A stretch of 64,000 nt of DNA from Sphingomonas sp. PP-CE-3A-406. GTDB taxonomy: Bacteria; Pseudomonadota; Alphaproteobacteria; Sphingomonadales; Sphingomonadaceae. Position numbers and translations under genes: made by a program. The stretch spans positions 744,001-808,000 of the forward strand of contig NZ_RCWY01000002.1 of assembly GCF_003688625.1 (NCBI RefSeq). Reading direction: 5' to 3'. The notes beneath the pieces are model-generated. The model was not told where the DNA came from, searched no databases, and worked only from the letters and a program-made list of their open reading frames with translations. Below, one piece after another: positions 51,109-59,842 of the stretch (the stretch's first letter is position 1; every line of letters begins with the position of its first letter).

Positions 51109-52128
51109 TCAGCCGCCGACGGTCTGTTCGATAACCCCGAAGATCGGGTGGCGCTTGTCGTCCTCCGCCCAGATGCGGACGACGTCGCCCTGCTTGAGGA
51201 ATGGCGTGACGGGCTTGCCGCCCTGGATGGTTTCGATGGTCCGCACTTCGGCGAGACAGGAATAGCCGACGCCGCCCTCGGCAACCGACTTGCCGGGGCC
51301 GCCATCGGCACCGCGGTTCGAGACAGTGCCCGAGCCGACGATCGTCCCCGCGCCCAGCTTCCGCGTCTTGGCGGCGTGCGCGACGAGCGTGCCGAAATCG
51401 AACGTCATGTCCTCGCCGGCCTCGGCGCGTCCGAGCGGCTGGCCGTTGAGGTCGACCATCAGCTTGCGGTGCAACTTGCCGTCCTTCCACCAGTCGCCGA
51501 GCGAATCGGGCGTGACGAAGACAGGGGAGAACGCGCTGGCCGGCTTCGACTGGAAGAAGCCGAAGCCCTTGCCGAGTTCGCCGGGGATCAGGTTGCGCAA
51601 GCTTACGTCGTTGGTCAGCCCGACCAGCAGGATCGCCGCCAGCGCCTCGTCGCGACTCGCGCCGAGCGGGACGTCGCCGGTGACGACGACGACCTCGCCC
51701 TCCATGTCGCAACCCCAGGACTCGTCGGCGAGCGGGATCGGATCGCGCGGGCCGAGGAACCCATCCGAGCCGCCCTGGTACATCAGCGGGTCGTGCCAGA
51801 AACTGTCGGGCATCTCCGCCGCTCGCGCCTGTCGCACGAGCGCAACATGGTTCACGTATGCCGAGCCATCCGCCCATTGATACGCACGCGGCAAGGGCGA
51901 CTCGGCGTCGTGCTCGTGAAAGCGCCGCATCGGGATCATCTCGTGCTCGAGATCGGTCGACAGGTTCTTAAGGTCGATCGAAAGCCGATCCCAGTCATCG
52001 AGCGCCGCCTGCAACGTCGGCGCGATGTGGCTCGCATCAGCGTACCAGGCGAGGTCGTTCGAGACGACCACGAGCTTCCCGTCTCGTCCGCGGATGGCGT
52101 CGGGATGCTTCAAGCTGGCCAGTTTCAT
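51109..52128 (-). CDS. Fumarylacetoacetate hydrolase family enzyme
   Basis: A 339-residue protein with an FAH-type C-terminal domain. The metal-binding acids are in SWGCDMEGEVVVVTGDVP (Asp/Glu) and VGLTNDVSLRNLIPGELGKGFGFFQSK, and the C-terminal segment has GSGTVSNRGADGGPGKSVAEGGVGYSCLAEVRTIETI. The N-terminal 80 residues form a small SH3-like domain typical of tyrosine-pathway FAH relatives. Products and substrates are not certain; adjacency to the bkd operon suggests amino-acid catabolism. Start ATG 52128. Confidence 0.85.
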   Translation of the reverse strand: MKLASLKHPDAIRGRDGKLVVVSNDLAWYADASHIAPTLQAALDDWDRLSIDLKNLSTDLEHEMIPMRRFHEHDAESPLPRAYQWADGSAYVNHVALVRQARAAEMPDSFWHDPLMYQGGSDGFLGPRDPIPLADESWGCDMEGEVVVVTGDVPLGASRDEALAAILLVGLTNDVSLRNLIPGELGKGFGFFQSKPASAFSPVFVTPDSLGDWWKDGKLHRKLMVDLNGQPLGRAEAGEDMTFDFGTLVAHAAKTRKLGAGTIVGSGTVSNRGADGGPGKSVAEGGVGYSCLAEVRTIETIQGGKPVTPFLKQGDVVRIWAEDDKRHPIFGVIEQTVGG

Positions 52129-52235
52129 GGTGCGGATCCTCTATATGTTTGTACGCATCCTACGCCCGTGACGGAGTTCAAGTCGAGCACGCCGCGCCCG
52201 ACAAACCTGATTTTAGTAAGAGCGGAGCGATTTCC

Positions 52236-52254
52236 GGCCTGATACAAACAGGCC
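52236..52254. promoter_or_regulatory. Hairpin GGCCTG-CAGGCC in the leader of the DUF6894 gene
   Basis: A 6-bp perfect stem (52236-52241 with 52249-52254, 7-base loop) lies 25 bases before the start of the DUF6894 gene. It is short; a regulatory or promoter-proximal role is only a possibility. Confidence 0.3.
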
Positions 52255-52279
52255 TGCGTAACGGTTGAGGAAGTCGAGC

Positions 52280-52525
52280 ATGCCCAGATACTTCTTCGAC
52301 ATCGACAACCATAAACACGTCAACGACGACGACGGCACCGAGCTGGCCGACGACGAGGAAGCCCGCGTGCAGGCGGTGATCTTCGCGGGCGACTATCTCA
52401 GCGACCATCCGGCGATCGCCCGTCACGGCGCGCGCTTCCGTGTTGCGGTCCGCAACGATCGGGGCAGCGTGCTGCTGGCGGTTGCCGTCACGATCGACGA
52501 ACCCGGCGACAGCGCGCCGCTCTGA
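52280..52525 (+). CDS. DUF6894 family small protein
   Basis: An 81-residue protein with the pattern MPRYFFDIDNH, then DDDGTELADDEEARVQAVIFAGDYL and a C-terminal FRVAVRNDRGSVLLAVAVTIDE. Such proteins are abundant in alphaproteobacteria, small and presumably beta-sheet rich, with no known role. Start ATG 52280 is preceded by GAGGAAG. Divergent from the FAH gene. Confidence 0.75.
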   Translation: MPRYFFDIDNHKHVNDDDGTELADDEEARVQAVIFAGDYLSDHPAIARHGARFRVAVRNDRGSVLLAVAVTIDEPGDSAPL

Positions 52526-52725
52526 CCCCAAATCGTCCCATGTCTTGAGCGGATATCGCCGCGCGGGGCCGACTCGACGCACCGCGCGATGACCTCGCGA
52601 TACTATAACATGGGTTTTGTCATGCTTCTCAATCCTGGGATAAGGTGCGTTCCCTTGCGACGCGCTATCCCAGAGAGGGTGACAGCGAGAAACGAGTGCT
52701 CCTGCCCTGGATGCGGAGAGTGCAC

Positions 52726-53460
52726 GTGGATATGTCCACCGTGACTGAACAGGTTATACGGAAATTCGAGTCGCGAACGACGCTGCGTGCGGACGATCGC
52801 GTTCAAATCGCCGCATTGCCGTTCAAGGTTCGGACGCTCGATGCGTCGACGTATATGCTGCGCGAGGGCCAACGCCCGACACGGTGCGCGTTCATCCTCG
52901 ACGGCCTTGCCTATCGCCAGAAGCTGACGCCCAATGGCGAGCGCGAAATCGTCTCGATCCTGATGCCCGGCGAATTCGTCGACCTGCAGAACCTGTTCCT
53001 CGATGAATCCGATCACGATATCCAGGCGCTGACCCGGCTGACGCTGGCCGAGGTGCCGATCGTGGCGTTGCGGCAGTTCATCGAGATGTGTCCGGCGGCG
53101 GGTCAGGCGTTGTGGATCGATGCGCTGGTCGAGGCGTCGATCCACCGCGAATGGTTACTCAATGTCGGGCGGCGCAACGCGCGCAGTCGACTGGCGCATC
53201 TGCTCTGCGAGTTCTCGGTGCGGTTCAAGACATCGGCCCTGGGAGGCGGGATGGCGTACGAGCTGCCGATGACGCAGGAGCAACTCGGCGATGCGCTCGG
53301 GCTGACCCCGGTGCACGTCAACCGCGTGCTGAAATCACTCGAATCGGACGGCCTGATCGCGCGCAAGAAACGCCAGGTCAGCGTCACCGACTGGCCTCGC
53401 CTGCGTGATGCCGCCGAGTTCAACGAACGCTATCTGCACCTGGGACAGATCCGGAGCTGA
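52726..53460 (+). CDS. Crp/Fnr family transcriptional regulator
   Basis: A 244-residue regulator with an N-terminal cyclic-nucleotide-binding-fold domain (about 25-130: TYMLREGQRPTRCAFILDGLAYRQKLTPNGEREIVSILMPGEF) and a C-terminal Crp-type winged helix (MTQEQLGDALGLTPVHVNRVLKSLESDGLIARK). No N-terminal Cys cluster for an Fnr iron-sulfur centre is visible, so the effector is not oxygen by that mechanism. The phosphate-binding-cassette residues of cAMP are not fully matched. Start: GTG 52726 has GGAGAG five bases before it; ATG 52732 is in frame two codons later. Confidence 0.85.
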   Translation: MDMSTVTEQVIRKFESRTTLRADDRVQIAALPFKVRTLDASTYMLREGQRPTRCAFILDGLAYRQKLTPNGEREIVSILMPGEFVDLQNLFLDESDHDIQALTRLTLAEVPIVALRQFIEMCPAAGQALWIDALVEASIHREWLLNVGRRNARSRLAHLLCEFSVRFKTSALGGGMAYELPMTQEQLGDALGLTPVHVNRVLKSLESDGLIARKKRQVSVTDWPRLRDAAEFNERYLHLGQIRS

Positions 53461-53550
53461 CACCGCCACGGGTCCGATCGGCGCCACAGGTTGACTTTTC
53501 GACGATGATACGCCAGATGGCGCTCATCGAAGCGTAATGCAGCGTGATTG

Positions 53551-53628
53551 GACCTTTACGGTCTTAGCTCCGCCTCGGTCGTTTCCAACGGGCTTCCCTT
53601 TTCACGCGGGGTGTCAAAACACCACCGC
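53551..53628 (+). promoter_or_regulatory. Structured 5' leader of the DEAD-box helicase gene
   Basis: Two stem-loops: GACC-tttac-GGTC (53551-53563) and GCGGGGTGT-caaa-ACACC-a-CCGC (53606-53628, one bulge). They lie within 135 bases of the helicase start; leaders of cold-inducible DEAD-box mRNAs are often structured, but no transcription start is known here. Confidence 0.4.
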
Positions 53629-53684
53629 CCCTCGCGCGTCCTTGTGTGGATTCGCGAGCCCGGCATCTATTTGAGAGACTATTC

Positions 53685-55136
53685 ATGTCATTTACAAACC
53701 TCGGCCTTGCCGAGCCGCTCGTCCGTGCGCTCGAAGCCAAGGGCTATACCGAGCCGACGCCGATCCAGGCGCAGTCGATCCCGATCCTGCTCGAGGGCGG
53801 CGATCTGCTCGGCATCGCGCAGACCGGCACCGGCAAGACCGCCGCATTCGTGCTGCCGTCGATCCAGCGCCTGACCGAAAACCAGAAGCGCGTCCTGCCG
53901 ACGCATTGCCGCATGCTGGTGCTTGCACCTACCCGTGAGCTGGCGAGCCAGATTGCAGACAGTGCCCGCGCGTACGGTCAGTTCAGCAAGATGTCGGTGA
54001 CGACCGTGTTCGGCGGCACCAGCATCAACAAGAACCGCCAGGACATGAGCCGCGGCGTCGACATCCTCGTCGCCACGCCGGGCCGTTTGATCGACCTGAT
54101 CGAGCAGGGCTTCGTGAACCTTTCGATGATCGAGATCCTCGTGCTCGACGAGGCCGATCAGATGATGGACCTCGGCTTCATCCACGCGCTGAAGAAGATC
54201 GTCCGCATGCTGCCGAAGAAGCGCCAGACGCTGTTCTTCTCGGCGACGATGCCGGTCGCGATCCGCGAGCTGGCCAGCCAGTTCCTGCTCGACCCGAAGA
54301 CGGTGTCGGTGAAGCCGGCCGCGACGACCGCCGAGCGCGTCGACCAGTATGTCACCTTCTGCAACCAGTCGGAAAAACAGGCGCTCCTGACGATCACGCT
54401 GGCCGATCCTGCGATCGACCGTGCGCTCGTGTTCACGCGCACCAAGCATGGCGCCGACCGTGTCGTGAAGCTGCTGGCCGGCAACGGCATCGCCTCGAAC
54501 GCGATTCACGGCAACAAGAGCCAGGGCCAGCGCGAGCGGGCACTTGGCGAGTTCAAGCAGGGCAAGGTCAAGGTCCTGATCGCGACCGACATCGCCGCAC
54601 GCGGCATCGACGTCTCGGGCGTCAGCCACGTCATCAACTTCGAACTGCCCAACGTCGCCGAGCAGTATGTCCACCGCATCGGCCGTACCGCGCGTGCGGG
54701 CGCCAGCGGCATCGCCGTCGCGTTCTGCGCGGATGACGAGAAGGCGTACCTGCGCGACATCGAGCGGATCACCCGCCAGAAGGTCCAGGTCCGGTCGCTG
54801 CCGGAGGATTTCGTCAACCTCTCGAACCAGATCAAGCAGACGCGCGTCAAGACGATGGGTGCCGATCCCGAGGTCCGGATCGATCGTCCGCGCGATCCGG
54901 CACGGCCGCGTGCGACGCATTCGCCGCGGGCGACCGGTACGACTGGTCGTAACTATGCGGGTGCTAGCCGTGGTGGCCAGGGTGGCGGCGGCGGCCAGGG
55001 TGGCGGCGGTCGCCCCCAGGGTGGCGGTCGTCCCGGTGGTCAGGGCGGCGGTGGTCGTCCGGCTGGTGGTGGCGGTGGTAATGGTGGTGGGGGCCGTGGT
55101 CCGAGCCGCGGCGCGGGTCCGAGCTCGGCGCGCTAA
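53685..55136 (+). CDS. DEAD-box RNA helicase, RhlE-like
   Basis: Unwinds RNA duplexes with ATP. The 483-residue protein has the Q motif TPIQAQSIP, AQTGTGKTAAF (I), PTRELA (Ia), TPGRLIDL, VLDEADQMMD (II), FFSATM (III), and the second RecA-like domain with IATDIAARGIDVSGVSHVINF and HRIGRTARAG (VI). A C-terminal tail after about residue 400 has basic and Gly/Arg-rich repeats (RGGQGGGGGQGGGGRPQGG) for RNA binding. Such helicases act in ribosome assembly, mRNA decay and cold adaptation. ATG 53685; the upstream in-frame ATG is rejected. A leader with hairpins precedes. Confidence 0.93.
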   Translation: MSFTNLGLAEPLVRALEAKGYTEPTPIQAQSIPILLEGGDLLGIAQTGTGKTAAFVLPSIQRLTENQKRVLPTHCRMLVLAPTRELASQIADSARAYGQFSKMSVTTVFGGTSINKNRQDMSRGVDILVATPGRLIDLIEQGFVNLSMIEILVLDEADQMMDLGFIHALKKIVRMLPKKRQTLFFSATMPVAIRELASQFLLDPKTVSVKPAATTAERVDQYVTFCNQSEKQALLTITLADPAIDRALVFTRTKHGADRVVKLLAGNGIASNAIHGNKSQGQRERALGEFKQGKVKVLIATDIAARGIDVSGVSHVINFELPNVAEQYVHRIGRTARAGASGIAVAFCADDEKAYLRDIERITRQKVQVRSLPEDFVNLSNQIKQTRVKTMGADPEVRIDRPRDPARPRATHSPRATGTTGRNYAGASRGGQGGGGGQGGGGRPQGGGRPGGQGGGGRPAGGGGGNGGGGRGPSRGAGPSSAR

Positions 55137-55193
55137 GGAGCATTCGTTCGCCTCGCGGGTTTGGTGTAGACCGGTCCCGCGAGGAGAATGCTC

Positions 55194-55460
55194 ATGGACG
55201 TTTCCACTACACCTGTCGCCGAACGCGTCGCACGCGTGCTGGCGGGACAGCGGATCAGCGCGAACGCCGGCGGCGATGCCGAGTCGGCGTCGCGGTTGAT
55301 CGACGATGCGTGGGCGGACTATCTGCCGGATGCGCTGGCGGTGCTGAAGACGTTGCGCGAGCCTGACAAGGCGATGGCCGCGGCGGGCGATCCTGCGGTC
55401 TGGGAAGCGATGATCCTCGCCGGGATCAAGGGCGCCAAGCCGGTGACGGTGGTCCTCTAA
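55194..55460 (+). CDS. Small conserved hypothetical protein
   Basis: An 88-residue, mainly helical protein starting at ATG 55194, seven bases after GAGGAG; an ATG at 55188 is only one base from the SD, so it is less likely. It has no signal peptide or known motif: VAERVARVLAGQRISANAGG ... WADYLPDALAVLKTLREPDKAMAAAGD. It may be a helix-hairpin type protein. It is not annotated by any family I know. The gene lies directly after the helicase gene and before palindromic elements. Confidence 0.6.
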   Translation: MDVSTTPVAERVARVLAGQRISANAGGDAESASRLIDDAWADYLPDALAVLKTLREPDKAMAAAGDPAVWEAMILAGIKGAKPVTVVL

Positions 55461-55463
55461 TTT

Positions 55464-55521
55464 TTGTTTCCCCGCGAAGGCGGGGACCCAGTCTGGGCAC
55501 CCGCCTTCGCGGGTGAACAAA
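55464..55521. repeat. Paired palindromic element, GTTCCCCCGCGAAGGC family
   Basis: Arms TTGTTTCCCCGCGAAGGCGG + GGACCCAG and CTGGGC + ACCCGCCTTCGCGGGTGAACAA without a middle. Confidence 0.85.
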
Positions 55522-55548
55522 ATGGGGGCGACGCACCCGGCCCATATA

Positions 55549-55655
55549 CACCACCCCGGCGAAGGCCGGGGCCCAGATGGCAAGGCCGGCGTAACGAAGC
55601 GCTTTTATCCATTACAATCGTCCCCCAACTGGGCCCCGGCCTTCGCCGGGGTGGT
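55549..55655. repeat. Paired palindromic element, CACCACCCCGGC family
   Basis: Arms CACCACCCCGGCGAAGGCCG + GGGCCCAGATGG and CCAACTGGGCC + CCGGCCTTCGCCGGGGTGGTG surround about 38 bases. Confidence 0.85.
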
Positions 55656-55681
55656 GCGCTGTTACGTCGTGACGGCTTAGA

Positions 55682-56347
55682 TTAACCCATCGTTGTCAGC
55701 CATTCCGCTTCGTTCGCGCGCTCCGTGCGCAACGCATTGGCAGGCGCGCTCTTGTCTTCGTAGCCGATCGCCATGCCGCAGAAGAGCATGCGGTCGTTGG
55801 GCGTGTGCAACAACCTCCCGACCGTCTCCGGATACATCGCCCAGCATTCCTGCGGACAGGTGGCTAGGCCGGCGTCTACCGCGAGCAGCGTCAGGTTTTG
55901 CAGGTACATGCCGAGGTCCGACCATTGCGGCGGGCCCATGCGCTTGTCGACGGTGCAGAAATAGGCGGCGGGGGCGCCGAAGAATTCGAAGTTTCGGGCG
56001 AACCATTTCTGCCGCGCCGGCTTGTCGTCGCGGGGGATGCCGAGGTGCGCGTACATCGCTTCGCCGACGGCGTAGCGGCGGTCTCGGTAGGGGGCGGTGA
56101 GGTCTTTCGGGTAGACGTCGTAGGCTGGGGTTTCGGTTGCGCTGGTGGCTAGCTTGTCGGCCATTATGGTCTTGAGCCGTGTCATCGCGTCGCCCTGGAC
56201 TATGGCGATGTGCCAGGGTTGGAGGTTGCCGCCGGTTGCGGCTCGGGACGCTTTTATCGCGAGGTCGCGGAGGAGTACGGGATCGACGGGGGTGTCGAGG
56301 AAGCCTCGGACGGAGCGGCGAGCAGCTATGGCTTCGGTCACGTCCAT
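55682..56347 (-). CDS. Nitroreductase family flavoprotein
   Basis: A 221-residue FMN-dependent enzyme of the nitroreductase superfamily: the opening AIAARRSVRGFLDTPVD, the FMN-contact segment ATGGNLQPWHIAIVQG, and SDLGMYLQNLTLLAVDAGLATCPQECWA in the C-terminal half. It reduces nitro, quinone or flavin-type substrates with NAD(P)H; the natural substrate cannot be read. Full length for the family. The neighbouring palindromic elements lie between it and its neighbours on both sides. Confidence 0.88.
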   Translation of the reverse strand: MDVTEAIAARRSVRGFLDTPVDPVLLRDLAIKASRAATGGNLQPWHIAIVQGDAMTRLKTIMADKLATSATETPAYDVYPKDLTAPYRDRRYAVGEAMYAHLGIPRDDKPARQKWFARNFEFFGAPAAYFCTVDKRMGPPQWSDLGMYLQNLTLLAVDAGLATCPQECWAMYPETVGRLLHTPNDRMLFCGMAIGYEDKSAPANALRTERANEAEWLTTMG

Positions 56348-56365
56348 GGTTTCTCCTGCGCATTT

Positions 56366-56447
56366 CCGTTTTCCTGCGAACGCAGGAGCCCAGGGTTACG
56401 AGCGATGCCCTTTTGTACCCTGGATTCCTGCGTTCGCAGGAAAACGG
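56366..56447. repeat. Paired palindromic element, CCGTTTTCCTGCGAACGC family
   Basis: Arms CCGTTTTCCTGCGAACGCAG + GAGCCCAGGGT and ACCCTGGATTC + CTGCGTTCGCAGGAAAACGG around about 26 bases. Each arm folds as CCTGC-GAAC-GCAGG. Confidence 0.85.
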
Positions 56448-56460
56448 TTAGGCTTGGCCC

Positions 56461-57756
56461 TTACAGCACGAACCGGCTCAGGTCGGTGTTCCGGGCGATT
56501 TCCTTCAGCTGGCTGTCGACGTAGGCGCCGTCGATGACGAGGTTCGAGCCGCCACGGTCTTCGGCGTTGTAGCTCACCTCCTCCAGCAGCTTTTCCATTA
56601 CCGTCTGCAAACGCCGCGCGCCGATATTCTCGATCTCCGAGTTCACTTCGGCGGCAATGCGCGCGATCGCGGCGATGCCGTCTTCGGTGAACTCGATGCC
56701 GACGCCTTCGGTGGCGATCAGTGCCTTGTATTGCAGCGGCAGCGATGCCTTCGTATCCGACAGGATCGCGACGAAATCGGCTTCGGTAAGACCCTTCAGT
56801 TCGACGCGGATCGGCAGGCGGCCCTGGAGTTCGGGGAGCAGGTCGCTCGGCTTGGCGACGTGGAACGCGCCGCTGGCGATGAAGAGGATGTGGTCGGTCT
56901 TCATCGGGCCGTATTTGGTCGCGACGGTGGTGCCTTCGATCAACGGCAGCAGGTCGCGCTGGACGCCTTCGCGGCTGATCGAGCCGCCGCGGCCGTCGGA
57001 GACGGCGATCTTGTCGATCTCGTCGAGGAAGACGATGCCATTGGCCTCCGCGTCGGCCAAGGCAGCGCGGCTGACCTCGTCCTGGTCAAGGCGCTTGTCG
57101 GCCTCTTCCTCGACGAGCTTGTCCCACGCCGCGTGGACGGTGAGCTTGCGGCGCTTCAACTGCTGGCCGCCGCCGAACGACTTCATCATCTCGCCGAGAT
57201 TGATCATCTGCGGCGCACCGCCGGGGATTTCGAACGGCGTGGTCGGCGCCTGCTCGACCTCGATCTCGACTTCGGCGGAGTTCAGATGACCGTCGAGGAA
57301 GCGCTGCTTGAAGCTTTCGCGCGTCGCGGTGCTCGAATCCTTGCCGACCAGTGCGTCGAGCAGACGTCCCATCGCCGCCTCCTCCGCCTTGTCCTTGACG
57401 GCGACGCGACGGCGTTCCTTTTCGAGGCGGATCGCTTCCTCGACGAGGTCGCGGGCGATCTGTTCGACGTCGCGGCCGACATAGCCGACTTCGGTGAACT
57501 TGGTCGCCTCGACCTTCACGAACGGCGCGTCGGCGAGCTTGGCGAGGCGGCGGCTGATCTCGGTCTTGCCGCAGCCGGTCGGTCCGATCATCAGGATGTT
57601 CTTGGGCGTGACCTCGTCGCGGAGGTCTTCGCTGAGCTGCTGGCGGCGCCAGCGGTTGCGCATCGCGACCGCGACTGCGCGTTTCGCGGCGGCCTGGCCG
57701 ATGATGTGGGCGTCGAGCGCGGCGACGATGGCCTTGGGGGTGAGCTGGTCGTTCAT
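56461..57756 (-). CDS. hslU: ATP-dependent protease ATPase subunit HslU
   Basis: AAA+ unfoldase that threads proteins into HslV. The 431-residue protein has [17 protein letters not shown] (Walker A, about 55), the I-domain (about 110-230) with its acidic region, FLDEIDKI (Walker B) and the C-terminal sensor region with the conserved end LSRFVL that docks on HslV. Order hslV-hslU on the minus strand with about 118 bases between, occupied by a palindromic element, so separate translation is expected. Confidence 0.96.
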   Translation of the reverse strand: MNDQLTPKAIVAALDAHIIGQAAAKRAVAVAMRNRWRRQQLSEDLRDEVTPKNILMIGPTGCGKTEISRRLAKLADAPFVKVEATKFTEVGYVGRDVEQIARDLVEEAIRLEKERRRVAVKDKAEEAAMGRLLDALVGKDSSTATRESFKQRFLDGHLNSAEVEIEVEQAPTTPFEIPGGAPQMINLGEMMKSFGGGQQLKRRKLTVHAAWDKLVEEEADKRLDQDEVSRAALADAEANGIVFLDEIDKIAVSDGRGGSISREGVQRDLLPLIEGTTVATKYGPMKTDHILFIASGAFHVAKPSDLLPELQGRLPIRVELKGLTEADFVAILSDTKASLPLQYKALIATEGVGIEFTEDGIAAIARIAAEVNSEIENIGARRLQTVMEKLLEEVSYNAEDRGGSNLVIDGAYVDSQLKEIARNTDLSRFVL

Positions 57757-57766
57757 TTTGTTACCT

Positions 57767-57873
57767 TCTCCCCTCCCGCTCGGGAGGGGTCGGGGGAGGG
57801 CGTGGCCGCAGCGAAAGGCGTGGGTGGGTGTATTTCAGCCCCTCCCCTAACCCCTCCCGCAAGCGGGAGGGGG
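57767..57873. repeat. Paired palindromic element, CCCCTCCC family
   Basis: Arms CCCCTCCCGCTCGGGAGGGG and CCCCTCCCGCAAGCGGGAGG + GGG, with complementary inner CGGGGGAGGG / CCCTCCCCTAACC segments. It fills the gap between hslV and hslU. Confidence 0.75.
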
Positions 57874-57874
57874 A

Positions 57875-58438
57875 TTACGTGGTCGAATCCATAGTTTCGA
57901 CCGTGAGGCGGTCGTTGGTGTAGACGCAGAGTTCGGACGCGATGCCCATCGCCTTGCGGCAGAGGACTTCGGCGTCGGTCTCGTATTCTACCAGCGCTCG
58001 GGCCGCCGCCAACGCGTAGTTGCCGCCGGAGCCGATCGCGGCGACGCCGTTTTCGGGTTCGAGCACGTCGCCGTTGCCGGTGAGGATCAGCGTCACGTCC
58101 TTGTCGGCGACGATCATCATCGCTTCGAGGTTGCGGAGGAACTTGTCCGTCCGCCAGTCCTTGGCGAGCTCGACCGCGGCGCGCAGGAGTTGGCCCTGGT
58201 GCGCTTCGAGCTTGCGTTCGAGGCGTTCGAACAGCGTGAAGGCGTCGGCGGTGGCGCCGGCGAATCCACCGATGACGCTGCCGTCGCCTAGGCGACGCAC
58301 CTTGCGCGCGTTGGGTTTCATGACGGTCTGGCCCATCGAGACCTGGCCGTCGCCGATCACGACGACCTTGCCGCCGCGGCGGACCGAGAGGATCGTGGTG
58401 CCGTGCCATGTCGGCATGGCGTGGGGGTCGTTGCTCAT
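57875..58438 (-). CDS. hslV: ATP-dependent protease proteolytic subunit HslV
   Basis: Proteasome-like threonine protease of the HslUV complex. The 187-residue protein has a 13-residue N-terminal propeptide ending HG, so the catalytic residue is Thr14 ([16 protein letters not shown]). The active-site Lys and Asp region follow; [16 protein letters not shown] is the typical C-terminal part. The start at ATG 58438 gives the propeptide; the residue order of Thr-Thr-Ile after processing matches other HslV proteins. Confidence 0.95.
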   Translation of the reverse strand: MSNDPHAMPTWHGTTILSVRRGGKVVVIGDGQVSMGQTVMKPNARKVRRLGDGSVIGGFAGATADAFTLFERLERKLEAHQGQLLRAAVELAKDWRTDKFLRNLEAMMIVADKDVTLILTGNGDVLEPENGVAAIGSGGNYALAAARALVEYETDAEVLCRKAMGIASELCVYTNDRLTVETMDSTT

Positions 58439-58538
58439 AGGCGCGATGTAGGGTTTGGTTTTGGGGGTGCAACGGTGGGGCGTTGGCGATGCGGCTTACG
58501 AACACGTCTACGGTTGGTCCGCGCGTTTCCCCTTCCGC

Positions 58539-58620
58539 CGTCATCCTGACGAAAGTCAGGATCCAGGGTAACGGGCGTCGTCGCTCTTGGCTCTGGATCC
58601 TGACTTTCGTCAGGATGACG
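58539..58620. repeat. Paired palindromic element, GTCATCCTGACGAAAG family
   Basis: Arms CGTCATCCTGACGAAAGTCA + GGATCCAGGGT and CTCTGGATCC + TGACTTTCGTCAGGATGACG surround about 22 bases. It lies between hslV and the holin gene. Confidence 0.88.
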
Positions 58621-58631
58621 GGAGAAGAAGA

Positions 58632-58889
58632 TTACCGCCCCTTCCCCCACTCCCTTGCCACCGTGTAGCCGAGGTAGCCCGTGCCGAAGAGCGCGTAGAG
58701 CGGTTCGGGGATCGCGTTGAGATACGCCGCCATGCCGGCCGCGATCGCTTGTGCCATTTGCGGGCGGACGGCGGCGATCAGGCCTGTAGGGATCGCGCCG
58801 AGCAGCAAGGTGTACATCACGTAGAGGAAGGTCGGGCGGGCTCGGGTGATCCAGGGGTCTGGTGCTGGATCAAGGGGTTGCGGGGTCAT
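58632..58889 (-). CDS. Holin-like protein (3TM holin family)
   Basis: An 85-residue protein with two or three membrane segments (about residues 20-40 and 60-78): a basic N-terminus, TFLYVMYTLLLGAIPTGLIAAV, then QAIAAGMAAYLNAIPEPLYALFGTGYLGYTVAREWGKGR. This fits the 3TMs-holin family used by phages and gene-transfer agents to release endolysin. It is directly downstream of a GH108 gene (65 bases), forming a lysis-type pair. No other phage gene surrounds it, so it may be domesticated for export of cell-wall enzymes. Confidence 0.75.
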   Translation of the reverse strand: MTPQPLDPAPDPWITRARPTFLYVMYTLLLGAIPTGLIAAVRPQMAQAIAAGMAAYLNAIPEPLYALFGTGYLGYTVAREWGKGR

Positions 58890-58954
58890 TGGCTGCCTCC
58901 GGCAAAAGTGAAGTATAGGAAGTGTAGACGCTGGGAGCGTTTTGCCCGCGGGCG

Positions 58955-59491
58955 TCAGGTGCGGTTGGCGAGCCAGCCGTAGAGGAAGGCTTCGTTGGCG
59001 GGGCGGGTCTCGGCGAGCGCTACGTAGCGTTCGCCCTGAAGCGCCTCGATCGCTTTCAGGAGCACGGATTCTCCGCCGGGTTTGCGGCGGGCGAGGAAGG
59101 CTTCGAGCGCGGTGAGTGTGGCGGGGCCGATGCGGCCGTCGAGAGTCATGTCTGGGTAGTCGGTGGCGCCCCGGTTCAGCGCGTTGAGGGCGCGCTGGAG
59201 AAAGGTGGCGGCGACTGCGGGGCCCATGTTGACGCCGGTGTCGAAGAGTTCTTCGGCGATTTTCGGGGCTCGCGTGGCGATCTGGTCGAAGGCGGGGCGG
59301 GTCCAGTAGAGGCGGCGGTAGATGGTTTCGGCCTGGTCGCGGGGGAAATTGCGCATGTCTCCGGGGTAGCCGTTGGTGCGGGCTACTTGTTGCGTGATGC
59401 CGTATCTGGTGGGGCCGCCTCGATCGGCGGGGTGGTTGGTGTAGCCGCCTTCGCGGTCGATGACGGCGTCGATTAGGTGGTCGATGGTCAT
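58955..59491 (-). CDS. GH108 muramidase-like enzyme with peptidoglycan-binding domain
   Basis: A 178-residue protein of the glycoside hydrolase 108 family, which cleaves peptidoglycan as a lysozyme-type muramidase. The catalytic Glu is in DREGGYTNHPADRGGPTRYGIT (Glu14, EGGY). Residues about 95-178 form the C-terminal peptidoglycan-binding region (LDGRIGPATLTALEAFLARR). No signal peptide is present, so export needs a holin; the next gene encodes one. GH108-holin pairs occur in prophages and as isolated modules in alphaproteobacteria. Start ATG 59491. Confidence 0.85.
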   Translation of the reverse strand: MTIDHLIDAVIDREGGYTNHPADRGGPTRYGITQQVARTNGYPGDMRNFPRDQAETIYRRLYWTRPAFDQIATRAPKIAEELFDTGVNMGPAVAATFLQRALNALNRGATDYPDMTLDGRIGPATLTALEAFLARRKPGGESVLLKAIEALQGERYVALAETRPANEAFLYGWLANRT

Positions 59492-59606
59492 GATGTGGGT
59501 CCCGCCCTGTTTGGGGGTGGAGCGAACCATATCGGTTCGCTGTAGGACAGGGGAAATTGGTCGCCTCTCCCGCTGCGCGCTCACCGTGGTCGCTGAGGCA
59601 CAACCT

Positions 59607-59711
59607 GCCCCCTCCCTGGAAGGGAGGGGTTGGGGGTGGGTCGGCCTGCTTGGGTCTGGTGCGTTCGTATGCGGAAGCCGACCCACCCCCTGCCCCCTTC
59701 CAGGGGGGGGG
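59607..59711. repeat. Paired palindromic element, CCCCTCCCTGGAAGG family
   Basis: Arms CCCCCTCCCTGGAAGGGAGG + GGTTGGGGGTGGGTCGG and CCGACCCACCCCCTGCCCCC + TTCCAGGGGGGG. Confidence 0.75.
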
Positions 59712-59736
59712 GCGAGAAGTGCTTTTCATCCTCTGC

Positions 59737-59842
59737 ACCACCCCGGCGAAGGCCGGGGTCCAATTGGGGAACGGTGCTGACTGAGGACCGCGCTTCGTTA
59801 GGTCCGACGTTCCAAATGGGCCCCGGCCTTCGCCGGGGTGGT
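59737..59842. repeat. Paired palindromic element, CACCACCCCGGC family
   Basis: Arms ACCACCCCGGCGAAGGCCGG + GGTCCAATTGGGG and CCAAATGGGCC + CCGGCCTTCGCCGGGGTGGT surround about 40 bases. Confidence 0.85.
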
